From: Gammaproteobacteria bacterium
GTDB lineage: Bacteria > Pseudomonadota > Gammaproteobacteria > Enterobacterales > GCA-2746155
Direction: 5' to 3'
DNA: 54,258 nt
Assembly (NCBI GenBank): GCA_030589945.1
Contig: JAUUZN010000006.1
Coordinates: 1-54,258 of the forward strand
The notes below the pieces were generated by a model, which did not search any database, was not told the DNA's origin, and worked only from the letters and a program-made list of their open reading frames with translations. Below are positions 11,294 through 18,836 of this stretch, in pieces. The position numbers and the translations under genes are program-made. Within the stretch, counting starts at the first letter, position 1. The number at the start of each line of letters is the position of its first letter.

Positions 11294-11332
11294 CATTGGT
11301 GATAAACACTAAAGAGTACGTAATGATGGGTC

Positions 11333-11370
11333 AAAAAAAAGGCCAGTAGCAACAATGCTACTGGCCTTTA
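11333..11370. terminator. Bidirectional rho-independent terminator between AGCS and TonB-receptor genes
   Basis: A perfect 11-bp stem (GGCCAGTAGCA at 11341-11351 and TGCTACTGGCC at 11356-11366) with an ACAA loop. On the minus strand it is followed by eight T residues (A8 at 11333-11340), ideal for ending the receptor transcript. On the plus strand only TTTA follows, so it should work less well for the symporter. Confidence 0.92.
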
Positions 11371-11388
11371 ATACTCTACTGCTAGTGA

Positions 11389-14300
11389 TTAAAAACGAGC
11401 TTCAACTCCTAGGCGTATGTAGCGAGGCGCCTGCCAAGAATAGGCTGCTCCATACCATTGGTTTTCAGTACCTTCTGAACTTTCATAATGCTCATTAAAC
11501 GATGTTTCGCTTTGGGCATTCAGTACATTAAATACATCAAGTGTCGCTTTCATATCAACACCACCTAGATCGAAAAAGTAGTTTGCTGATAAATCAAGCT
11601 TGAAGGTCCAGGGTGTACGTCCCGCAGAACCTCTAGGATGGAAAGAGTACTGCTTGTCATCATTCGGACAAGCATCTTCTGAATCATCAACTCCACAACC
11701 CTGATACACATAGTAGAAATCACCCCAACCACCGAACAGATTCGGATCATCACTTGGATGTCCTTGACCAAAGATGTTCTTAGGTCGACCACTGGACAGA
11801 ACAGCATTCATTCCCACACTAAAGTTTTCGGTTACATCATAAGAACCGAAGAACTTTAATACGTGTCTGCGATCATTAGCCTGATAGCCTTCAGCGCCAT
11901 CCATTAGTGCAGCAAAATCCCAATCTTGCGTCAAACCTGCATCGGCCTGACCAATATCAGATTTTACACCACCTTCGAAGTTACCTTCACTTTTTGAAAT
12001 GGTGTAGATTAAGTTCCAACGTAAATCTTCAGATCGGTAGTTAATGGACGTCTGTAAAGCAGTGTAATCATTTTTCGCTTTAGGAAGACCAATTTCCGCA
12101 ATCGTATGTGTACGTCTTGAACCTGGGTCAGCAACACCATCAACAGCGCCCCAACTACTACCAGGTTCCCATTCAGCGCCATCCCAATACAAACCATCTT
12201 TCCACCAGGTAGAGGCTTCACCAGGGTTTAGCATTACGCAATGTGGATAAGAAAATCGACCACAATAATCATCAAGTGCTGTGAGTATTGTGCGATACGT
12301 TCCTCTTACGGCAACTGTTAAGTCATCACTAACAGAATATTCAAAACCCAGAATAAACTCTTCTTTTGAAAAGGGATCGGCCTCTTCAGCCTGAAACACT
12401 TCTTGATCGGGAGCTTCAGCTACTCCGCTGACTGACGTTGATGATGCAAGATTACCCGTTATTGGAGAAATACCCGTTGGGTTGCCTGTTGCTGCATCAA
12501 TACCTGTGAATGAATAATAGGCTGTTGTATCACTAATACCTGAACCTACGCGGTAAATAGTGTTGTTAGCAACTGGTAAGTAATAATGACCCCAAGTACC
12601 GTATAATTTGGATTTTCCATCGCCATTGACATCCCAACTGAAACCAATTCTAGGAGCAACATCGGTTTTAAAGGATAGAAGAGTCTTACCGCCGACCGCG
12701 AATGAATCAAACTCATCAACACGTAAACCAGCAGTTAATAATAGGTCATCATTAACTTGCCATTGGTCTTCAATGTAATAGGCACTTAAGTCTGAATGGA
12801 ATTGGCCGCCACCGATAAAGATTCTGTCGGCAACATAGTCTTGTGCAGACCCTGTTTCATTGATGTAGTCGATGCCATCGGTTGATAAATTACTACTGAC
12901 ACCCAAGGTATCGTAAGTCCAAGAATGATCGCCAGCCATTCTGTCAATCTGGTTAGTCGATGTACGTTTTTGATAATCATAACCAAATGAGATGATGTGA
13001 TCGCCTAAAAAGTATTCCACATCAAAACGGGTCTGTTCATTGGAATCAAAATTTGTACCAATTCGACCACCGGATCCACAGGCAATGGCTTGTGCAGTTG
13101 GATTTTCTCGGTTATCAACAACCTGAGGGCAATCAACATTGGCAATATTGGTGGTGTATTCAGTTTCAATTTTGCCAGTCATTATAGTAATGGTTAAATC
13201 GTCTGAAAGATGACCTGTATAGGTAAGGCTTGATGCTTCACCACCACGCTCGCGAATAGATTGGTCAATTAAATCTCCCACTTCACCTGTTGAAGGATCT
13301 GCAGCATAAATGTCTTCTAAGCCGGTATTGTTATTTGAGTAAGCAAAATAACTTAGCCGATGATCATCATTGATGTCCCAATCAATTTTGGTTCCCCAAA
13401 ACATATTATCACTGCCACTAGAGTTACGTTCACGAAACTCTGTAATGCCCGCAGCCTCATCTTGATTGCCAACATAGTTATCATAAGTACGCTCAGAATC
13501 TCGTGGGTTAACAATGGCATAAATAAACAAGGAATCTTCGATAATAGGACCCGCTGCTGTAAAGGTGTATTCAGTTAAGCTATCGGTATAATTTCTTCGG
13601 TCTCTAAAGATATTACCTGTGCCACCCTGTCCACGAGAAACTTGACCATCTTCTCTTAAGCCATCGGGTTCAATTGCAACTGCAGCCGAGAAGTCCCATT
13701 CGTTGGTACCGCTTTTAGTTGTTGCATTGATAACACCACCGGTTGCTCTACCGTACATGGCACCATAGCCACCAGTTTTAACTTGAAACTCTTTGTAAAA
13801 TTCAAAAGGTACCGTTCCACAACCGAGTCCTTGTCGAGTATTGGTTACTTCAAGTCCGTTAATATAACAGGAGTTTTCAGAGATTGACGAACCACCAAAA
13901 GAGGTGAATGCCATACCTGAACCAGAAAACTTAGTGTCACCAGCAATAGTACCAGGAGCGAGTAACGCTACAGATTGGATGTTTCTGGCAATGGGCATGG
14001 AATCTAATTCTTCTTCACCAATGGTTAAGCCTGAGTCCATTGTTGTTACATCAACACCCGATAGTCTTGATGAGATGATTGTGACGACTTCATCGTTTGA
14101 GCTTGCTAAATCAAAGACAGCTTTTGTATTGGCCCCTAACTTTACTCTAAAGGTATCTTTGGCGATGACATTTCCACTTCGCATAACCGATACATCATAG
14201 GTACCAGACGGTAGCTTACTGAACTGAAATGAACCAGAGCCATCAACACTAATTTCTCGTTTTGAGCCTGTCGCTGTGTTTACAGCAATGACTGTAATTC

Positions 14301-14442
14301 CCGACATGCTTGATGCTTCGATTGAACCGATAATTCTTGATGTCGTATTATCAGCTGCATATAACGGACCGCTATATAGAGCAGATAGAATGGCCCCACA
14401 AAGGACCGTCCTTTTTAAAATTGTTCCATTTATTTTTTTCAT
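11389..14442 (-). CDS. TonB-dependent outer-membrane receptor, Oar-like, with carboxypeptidase-regulatory-like domain
   Basis: A 1017-residue outer-membrane receptor powered by TonB. From the ATG at 14442 it has a signal peptide (ending near GPLYA), a carboxypeptidase-regulatory-like beta-sandwich (about residues 35-115), a plug domain with SISENSCYINGLEVTN and GGYGAMYGRATGGVINATTK, and a long beta-barrel ending YIRLGVEARF with the terminal Phe expected for Bam insertion. Such Oar-like receptors are common in marine gammaproteobacteria; the ligand cannot be predicted. A GTG four codons upstream (14454) extends the frame, but GGGTGA overlapping those codons is the better ribosome site for the ATG. 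A strong terminator follows at 11333-11370, and a promoter and palindrome precede it. Confidence 0.93.
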   Translation of the reverse strand: MKKINGTILKRTVLCGAILSALYSGPLYAADNTTSRIIGSIEASSMSGITVIAVNTATGSKREISVDGSGSFQFSKLPSGTYDVSVMRSGNVIAKDTFRVKLGANTKAVFDLASSNDEVVTIISSRLSGVDVTTMDSGLTIGEEELDSMPIARNIQSVALLAPGTIAGDTKFSGSGMAFTSFGGSSISENSCYINGLEVTNTRQGLGCGTVPFEFYKEFQVKTGGYGAMYGRATGGVINATTKSGTNEWDFSAAVAIEPDGLREDGQVSRGQGGTGNIFRDRRNYTDSLTEYTFTAAGPIIEDSLFIYAIVNPRDSERTYDNYVGNQDEAAGITEFRERNSSGSDNMFWGTKIDWDINDDHRLSYFAYSNNNTGLEDIYAADPSTGEVGDLIDQSIRERGGEASSLTYTGHLSDDLTITIMTGKIETEYTTNIANVDCPQVVDNRENPTAQAIACGSGGRIGTNFDSNEQTRFDVEYFLGDHIISFGYDYQKRTSTNQIDRMAGDHSWTYDTLGVSSNLSTDGIDYINETGSAQDYVADRIFIGGGQFHSDLSAYYIEDQWQVNDDLLLTAGLRVDEFDSFAVGGKTLLSFKTDVAPRIGFSWDVNGDGKSKLYGTWGHYYLPVANNTIYRVGSGISDTTAYYSFTGIDAATGNPTGISPITGNLASSTSVSGVAEAPDQEVFQAEEADPFSKEEFILGFEYSVSDDLTVAVRGTYRTILTALDDYCGRFSYPHCVMLNPGEASTWWKDGLYWDGAEWEPGSSWGAVDGVADPGSRRTHTIAEIGLPKAKNDYTALQTSINYRSEDLRWNLIYTISKSEGNFEGGVKSDIGQADAGLTQDWDFAALMDGAEGYQANDRRHVLKFFGSYDVTENFSVGMNAVLSSGRPKNIFGQGHPSDDPNLFGGWGDFYYVYQGCGVDDSEDACPNDDKQYSFHPRGSAGRTPWTFKLDLSANYFFDLGGVDMKATLDVFNVLNAQSETSFNEHYESSEGTENQWYGAAYSWQAPRYIRLGVEARF

Positions 14443-14484
14443 AATTTCACCCACTTTTTTGTTTTTACATTGTTATATTCTTGT

Positions 14485-14513
14485 TAATTAAATTTGCAGA
14501 AAAATGTTATCAA
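14485..14513 (-). promoter_or_regulatory. Probable promoter of the TonB-receptor gene
   Basis: On the minus strand TTGATA (14513-14508) and TAATTA (14490-14485) are separated by 17 bases, a fair sigma-70 match. Transcription would start near 14478, giving a 36-base leader before the ATG at 14442 with GGGTGA in it. Chance matches are common in such A+T-rich DNA. Confidence 0.45.
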
Positions 14514-14533
14514 ATTTAAGTTGAAGTAATGTT

Positions 14534-14549
14534 GAATAAATATTTATTC
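14534..14549. promoter_or_regulatory. Perfect 16-bp palindrome, candidate operator
   Basis: GAATAAATATTTATTC reads the same on both strands. It lies about 20 bases upstream of the proposed -35 box of the receptor gene, where an activator could bind. The two adjacent winged-helix regulators are obvious candidates, but this is inference; the composition is A+T only except at the ends. Confidence 0.4.
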
Positions 14550-14650
14550 TTTATTGAAAAAAAATTGGGCTTTGTTACCAAATGTAAAAACTGGAATAAT
14601 TAGAAATAAGTTCACAATAAAGATTAAAGTAAAATTCAACTTCTATTCAA

Positions 14651-14791
14651 TTGCGACCAGTTTTTAATTGGTGCCTAATACTCAGGTAGCGAAAAATAAT
14701 TCATATGAAGTACTCAATTTATGATTATATTTTTATTGTTACACCTGGTTGTTTACCCTCACTTTGAAAATTCAATGTGAGGGTTTTTTTT
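14651..14791 (+). ncRNA. Candidate intergenic small RNA ending at the orphan terminator
   Basis: TTGCGA (14651-14656) and TAATAC form a weak promoter-like pair with a long 19-base spacer, upstream of the strong terminator at 14756-14791. A transcript of about 110 bases is possible. The support is the orphan terminator; the promoter is weak and no RNA family is recognised. Confidence 0.3.
14756..14791 (+). terminator. Rho-independent terminator on the plus strand without an upstream gene
   Basis: CCCTCACTTTGAA pairs with TTCAATGTGAGGG (one T-T mismatch, 12 of 13 pairs) and is followed directly by T8. Orientation is plus, but all coding genes from 11389 to 21596 are on minus. It may end a small RNA starting near 14682, or be left from a lost gene. 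Confidence 0.75.
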
Positions 14792-14846
14792 GAGTTGATT
14801 TTGGTTTGCTTATGGGGTGACTAGCGAAAAAGTGTGTTGTTAAACA

Positions 14847-15197
14847 CTATAAGGATTGTTTGACATTACCTTCTTGAAGAACATAACCACGCTTTGGAAT
14901 TGTGGTGATTGTTGCATCAATATTATATTGCTTAAAAACCTTTCTAAGATGACAAATTGAATGAGTTGTTCCCTGCTCACCAGTCAGATAATTACCATCC
15001 CAGATTTTGTCTATTAAATCACTTCTTGATATGAGTATAGATTTGTTTTCAACTAGGCAAAGTAGAACTCTCCATAACTTATCGCGTAAACGTAGGTAGC
15101 GTCCCTCAATAAGAATGGCTTGAAATTCAAGATCCAAGGGATATTGACAAATATAGAAGATGGAGCCCTGAGTTGGTTGTTGGTTATGCTCGGACAT
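14847..15197 (-). CDS. Stand-alone winged-helix DNA-binding regulator (OmpR/CadC-type Trans_reg_C domain)
   Basis: A 116-residue protein made almost only of an OmpR/PhoB-type winged-helix domain (about residues 28-110): RLRDKLWRVLLCLVENK, LIDKIWDGNY and the recognition-helix and wing segment HLRKVFKQ...TITTIPKRGYVL. It has no receiver domain, no transmembrane helix and no sensor, so it lacks the usual input of OmpR or CadC proteins. It is the downstream of two tandem paralogues: I count about 42 identities over 78 aligned positions with the protein at 15479-15880. Its closeness to the TonB-receptor gene suggests, but does not show, control of that gene. Confidence 0.85.
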   Translation of the reverse strand: MSEHNQQPTQGSIFYICQYPLDLEFQAILIEGRYLRLRDKLWRVLLCLVENKSILISRSDLIDKIWDGNYLTGEQGTTHSICHLRKVFKQYNIDATITTIPKRGYVLQEGNVKQSL

Positions 15198-15478
15198 ATT
15201 ACTGGTAAGTCCACTTTTAATACTTTATTTTGTATCTCCATTAAAGCCTAGATCTGAAAATAAAAACAAGTAAAGTGGATATAAAATGTTAAATATAATG
15301 TAACCAAATTATTCACTGTTAATATTCTGAAATATTAAACAAAAACAATTACATAGGAGTGGTTATAAATTAATAAAAAATCAACAAAAAATAAATATAA
15401 ATTCAATGTTTTTAAAGTTATCTATGATGAAATCTTTTGAATAAGACTCGGAAATCAAGTAAATAACGGAAATAAAAA

Positions 15479-15880
15479 TTAATGGGCTAAAGTTAAATCT
15501 GGAATATCTGAGCTTGTTGAGTCCAAATAAATTATCTGCTCGCCACAAGAAAAGAGATATCCCTGTTTTGATAATGTCGTTATGGACGCATCAATCTTAT
15601 TCTGTTTTAGTAATGCTCTTAAATGATAAATAGTATGAGTAACTGCCTGAGTCCCCGTGTAATAATTACCATCCCAGCATTGATCAATGAGTTGATCGCG
15701 ACTTACTAGCATATCTTGATTATTTGCTAGGCAATAGAGAACAGAAAAAAGCTTGTCTCTAAGTCTTATGACTTTATTCTGAGTTGATAATGTTTGAAAC
15801 ATAGGAATAAGTTCACAATTAGAAAAGGAAAGGTTTTTCTGACTGGCGCTTGTATTGTAAGGTCTTGGACTTCCATTCAT
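15479..15880 (-). CDS. Second stand-alone winged-helix regulator, paralogue of the gene at 14847
   Basis: A 133-residue protein with the same single Trans_reg_C winged-helix domain (about residues 35-112): VIRLRDKLFSVLYCLANNQ, LIDQCWDGNYYTG, THTIYHLRALL and ITTLSKQGYLF. It adds an N-terminal tail of about 34 residues and a short acidic C-terminal tail. Like its neighbour it lacks receiver and membrane segments. The two probably arose by tandem duplication and then diverged to roughly half identity. The ATG at 15880 has no clear Shine-Dalgarno sequence. The flanking gaps (15198-15478, 15881-16070) are very A+T-rich and hold no recognisable gene. Confidence 0.82.
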   Translation of the reverse strand: MNGSPRPYNTSASQKNLSFSNCELIPMFQTLSTQNKVIRLRDKLFSVLYCLANNQDMLVSRDQLIDQCWDGNYYTGTQAVTHTIYHLRALLKQNKIDASITTLSKQGYLFSCGEQIIYLDSTSSDIPDLTLAH

Positions 15881-16070
15881 TTTGAATACTCTATTGATAC
15901 AATACTTTTTATATAAAATATCTTAAGGAAATAGTTAATCCATATTGTTACACTATCTGCTTGAAAAAAGTTGTATAAGATGTATCTCTTCGTTTCAAAA
16001 TGTTAATGGATTTACAGATTGATAAGAGACAAAATGTTAAGAGTTATGAATTATTATTATTTTCAAATGT

Positions 16071-16670
16071 CTAGGTGTTAAGTTGTTTTTTCCAGTTCAT
16101 GTATTTTTCATCAGCGATTTCAAGCATTGACAGATCTTCAGTGGTGTCTCCATAGGCATAGATACGATTGTAATCATCTAGATTATATTGCTCAATAATT
16201 CGTCGAGACTTTTCATCTTTGCAACAGTCATCAAGAACTGTTGCGCCTGTAAACTTTCCGTTGTTGCGTTCGAGTTCATTGCAGATTAATTCAATTTTTA
16301 GTGTCTTACACCAGGGCCTTAAATAGATATCAAGAGAGGCGGAAACAACAACGATTATATCACCCTGAGATTGATGCCAAAGAATTCTTTCGAGTGCATT
16401 TGTCCGAACACTTTTAGGAATAACAGTCTGTGCATAATGATGTGCAATATCATCTATTTGATCACAATCTCGACCCCAAAATGCCATGTATCTAGATAGC
16501 GTCCTCAAGCTGCTAGCGGGAAAAAAACCCGCTTTGTACAATAGAAACAAAGGCGTTATAAAGACATGGCCAAGAATGAACCGAGGTTTTGTGGCGGTAA
16601 TATTAATAAATTTTGAGTACATATCCTCATGGGTTATGGTTCCATCAAAATCAAAGAGAGCAAGATTCAG
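16071..16670 (-). CDS. HAD-superfamily subfamily IB phosphatase, apparently starting at CTG
   Basis: A 199-residue SerB-like HAD hydrolase (subfamily IB) that should remove phosphate from a small metabolite. Motif I, LFDFDGTIT with nucleophile Asp7, lies upstream of the first ATG (16622). The frame is open from a TGA at about 16693 and contains no ATG, GTG or TTG before motif I. A strong GAGGAA stands seven bases before CTG at 16670, so CTG is the most likely start, giving MNLALFDFDGT. Motif II is VVSAS, motif III uses Lys in CCKDEKSRR, and motif IV is YGDTTEDLSM. Starting at the ATG would delete the catalytic aspartate. Substrate unknown. It is the last gene of a minus-strand run from nhaA. 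Confidence 0.85.
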   Translation of the reverse strand: MNLALFDFDGTITHEDMYSKFINITATKPRFILGHVFITPLFLLYKAGFFPASSLRTLSRYMAFWGRDCDQIDDIAHHYAQTVIPKSVRTNALERILWHQSQGDIIVVVSASLDIYLRPWCKTLKIELICNELERNNGKFTGATVLDDCCKDEKSRRIIEQYNLDDYNRIYAYGDTTEDLSMLEIADEKYMNWKKQLNT

Positions 16671-16787
16671 TGTAATTTCCTCGGATGATATTCGTCATTA
16701 AGAATTAGCTTGTCTGAATTATACCGAGAATTAGCGATTAAGACTCATTTTAATCAATCATGAATAGCAATCTTTCTTCTGTCGACT

Positions 16788-17279
16788 TCAAAAAGATTTG
16801 GGTTTTAGATTCGCTTTTAAATAGAGTGGGTGTGCAGGTTCATTGGAAGCATTTAATTTTAAGTAATGTAAATTTGTTAGCATTTCTTTAACGTATTTTG
16901 ACCGGTGGAGATAAATGCCATCATTCCCCCAAGCAGCTACAACAAGATCAGAGTTTTTGTAAAGACGTTTTAGCCAATAGTTATTTCTGTTGCCTATGGG
17001 ATCCAATGCCCTGAACATATCACTTGGTTTTGTTGCACGAAATGCGAATAGGTTTGCCATGTTCAGAGCACCATACCCCCATGATTTAGCAAAATTAATA
17101 CATCTTGTGAGAGTAGGATCATCATCTGTAGCGTCTGCAGTGGAGGGGTTTAAGCCAATGAACATTACAGTGGGTTTAGATTCGTCCCACTTACGCCAAA
17201 GAGCGTATCGATACTTTGAGCAATCTGATATTTTTGCACCCTTTTTCATTCTAGAGGATTCATCTAAGTGAACTTTCAT
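16788..17279 (-). CDS. DUF1643 family protein
   Basis: A 163-residue cytosolic protein of the DUF1643 family, recognised by KYRYALWRKWD, VMFIGLNPSTADATDDDPTLTRC-type residues near 37-58, GYGALNMANLFAFRAT and VVAAWG. Biochemical function is unknown; the fold is thought to resemble uracil-DNA-glycosylase-like proteins, which is of interest because a DNA glycosylase gene (tag) lies 7 bases upstream. Met11 is an alternative start, since neither Met has a clear ribosome site; close coupling to tag could explain translation without one. Confidence 0.85.
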   Translation of the reverse strand: MKVHLDESSRMKKGAKISDCSKYRYALWRKWDESKPTVMFIGLNPSTADATDDDPTLTRCINFAKSWGYGALNMANLFAFRATKPSDMFRALDPIGNRNNYWLKRLYKNSDLVVAAWGNDGIYLHRSKYVKEMLTNLHYLKLNASNEPAHPLYLKANLKPKSF

Positions 17280-17286
17280 TTAAAAA

Positions 17287-17928
17287 CTAAATGGGAGGCT
17301 TAAAATTTGATCGTAGAGCATCAACAACATTTCGAGAGTGACAACCGTCAATATGGTCATTGACCAGACCCATGGCTTGCATGAATGCGTAAGCGGTGGT
17401 TGGACCAAAAAATTTCCAGCCTCTCTTTTTTAAGTCTTTACTCAGAGCGAGGGAGGTTTGAGTAATACTCGGAATGACGTGATTGTAGTCACCTTTGCCT
17501 ACGTGTGGTTCATGTATTTTTGGTTCCCATTGCCAGATATAGGTCGCGAGACTTCCGAATTCATCCACCAACTCTATAGCTCGACTGGCATTATTAATTG
17601 TGGCTTCAATTTTTCCCCGGTGGCGAACGATTCCAGCATTTTGTAATAACTGCTCAACATTACTTTCGTCAAATTTTGAAATCTTATTAAAATCAAAATT
17701 TAAGAATGCTTGCCTAAAGTTTTCCCTTTTTCTTAGAATGGTTAGCCATGAAAGTCCCGATTGAAACCCTTCAAGACATATTTTTTCGAAAAGTTGATAA
17801 TCATTGTTCGCCGGACGACCCCATTCTTCGTCGTGATATCGACTATAGTCTTCATGGTCGCTTCCCCACCAACAACGAGTTATGCCATCTGCGGCAGTGT
17901 GAAGATATTTTTTCTCTGATTCTGACAT
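17287..17928 (-). CDS. tag: DNA-3-methyladenine glycosylase I
   Basis: Removes 3-methyladenine from alkylated DNA as the first step of base-excision repair. The 213-residue protein carries the zinc snap of Tag: Cys19 and His32 at the N-terminus (RCWWG, YHDEEWG) with His192 and Cys196 near the C-terminus (DHIDGC). The active-site Glu53 is in ICLEGFQSGLSW. About 15 extra residues precede the usual start (E. coli Tag 187 aa). It sits between phzF-like and DUF1643 genes, with only 7 bases to the latter, so the two are probably one transcript. Confidence 0.96.
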   Translation of the reverse strand: MSESEKKYLHTAADGITRCWWGSDHEDYSRYHDEEWGRPANNDYQLFEKICLEGFQSGLSWLTILRKRENFRQAFLNFDFNKISKFDESNVEQLLQNAGIVRHRGKIEATINNASRAIELVDEFGSLATYIWQWEPKIHEPHVGKGDYNHVIPSITQTSLALSKDLKKRGWKFFGPTTAYAFMQAMGLVNDHIDGCHSRNVVDALRSNFKPPI

Positions 17929-17980
17929 CTGTGTTCTCGCTTTGGAAAAAAACCATTAATGATTTTGTTTTAAACTGAGG

Positions 17981-18796
17981 TTAAATTGTAATGGTACCTA
18001 TCATGTAGGTTATAGCCTCACCGGATATAATGACTCTTTCATCTTCGTTTTTACAATGCAGAGTTCCTAGTCTTGCTGACAATTGTAGAGCAGTTAGCTC
18101 TTGTTTGTTGAGTTTTTCAGCCCAGTAAGGAATGAGAGAACAATGCGCAGAGCCGGTTACAGGATCTTCAGTAATACTCGATTGTGGTGTAAAAAAACGC
18201 GACACAAAATCGACGCTATTACCCGGTGCGGTGACAACGACACCGCCGGGATCAAGGTTAATTTGATCGAATAAACTTAAGTTTGGTTTCAAAGTTTTTA
18301 TTTGTTGTTCATTGTCGAAGACAAACACATAATCACGAGACTTTAAGATCTCTGTTGGCTTAATATCAAAGGCATCAATTAGATTTTGAGGGGGTGTTGC
18401 TAAAATGGGTTTACGAGATGGAAAGTTAAGGTGAATAAACCGTTCATCGATAGTGACAGAAAGAGGCCCGCTTTTAGACTCAAAATTAATGACAGAAGAT
18501 GAATAGCCCAAGTGCCTTGTGATGACATGAGCTGTCGCAAGAGTTGCATGCCCACAGAGATCCATCTCAAATTCTGGTGTGAACCACCGGATCTCAAAAT
18601 CATTGTTTAGGGAATTATTGTTTACAGAATCATTAATGATAGGAATAAAAAATGCAGTTTCTGCTACAGCATTTTCCATGGCGATATTCTGCATGACGTG
18701 GTCATCAAGCCATTTATCTAGTGGGCAGATTGCCGCCGAATTACCTCCAAATACTTGGTTGGTAAAGGCGTCAATGTGGTAGAAGTCTAGATCCAT
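17981..18796 (-). CDS. PhzF family isomerase/epimerase-like protein
   Basis: A 271-residue member of the PhzF family (diaminopimelate-epimerase fold), related to trans-2,3-dihydro-3-hydroxyanthranilate isomerase. Visible motifs are FTNQVFGGNSAAIC, the catalytic glutamate Glu46 in AVAETAFF, IRWFTP, DLCGHATLA and EDPVTGSAHC near the C-terminus. No phenazine genes are nearby, so the true substrate is unknown. AAGGA lies seven bases before the ATG. It follows the CDGSH-FMN gene by 40 bases and precedes tag by 52. Confidence 0.9.
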   Translation of the reverse strand: MDLDFYHIDAFTNQVFGGNSAAICPLDKWLDDHVMQNIAMENAVAETAFFIPIINDSVNNNSLNNDFEIRWFTPEFEMDLCGHATLATAHVITRHLGYSSSVINFESKSGPLSVTIDERFIHLNFPSRKPILATPPQNLIDAFDIKPTEILKSRDYVFVFDNEQQIKTLKPNLSLFDQINLDPGGVVVTAPGNSVDFVSRFFTPQSSITEDPVTGSAHCSLIPYWAEKLNKQELTALQLSARLGTLHCKNEDERVIISGEAITYMIGTITI

Positions 18797-18836
18797 TCAA
18801 CATTCCTTAATAAAGCTCTACCCAAGTCTATTGGCA

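Larger units (their letters stand above)
14455..14846. other. 392-base A+T-rich non-coding region upstream of the TonB receptor
   Basis: This is the only gene-free stretch longer than 300 bases. It holds the probable receptor promoter (14485-14513), a perfect 16-bp palindrome (14534-14549) and a plus-strand terminator with no upstream gene (14756-14791). No frame of useful length with a ribosome site is visible. Confidence 0.7.

Noticed and set aside
13904-14200. 98-codon plus-strand frame opposite the TonB receptor
   Set aside because: Antisense shadow of the conserved plug domain with no recognisable protein character.
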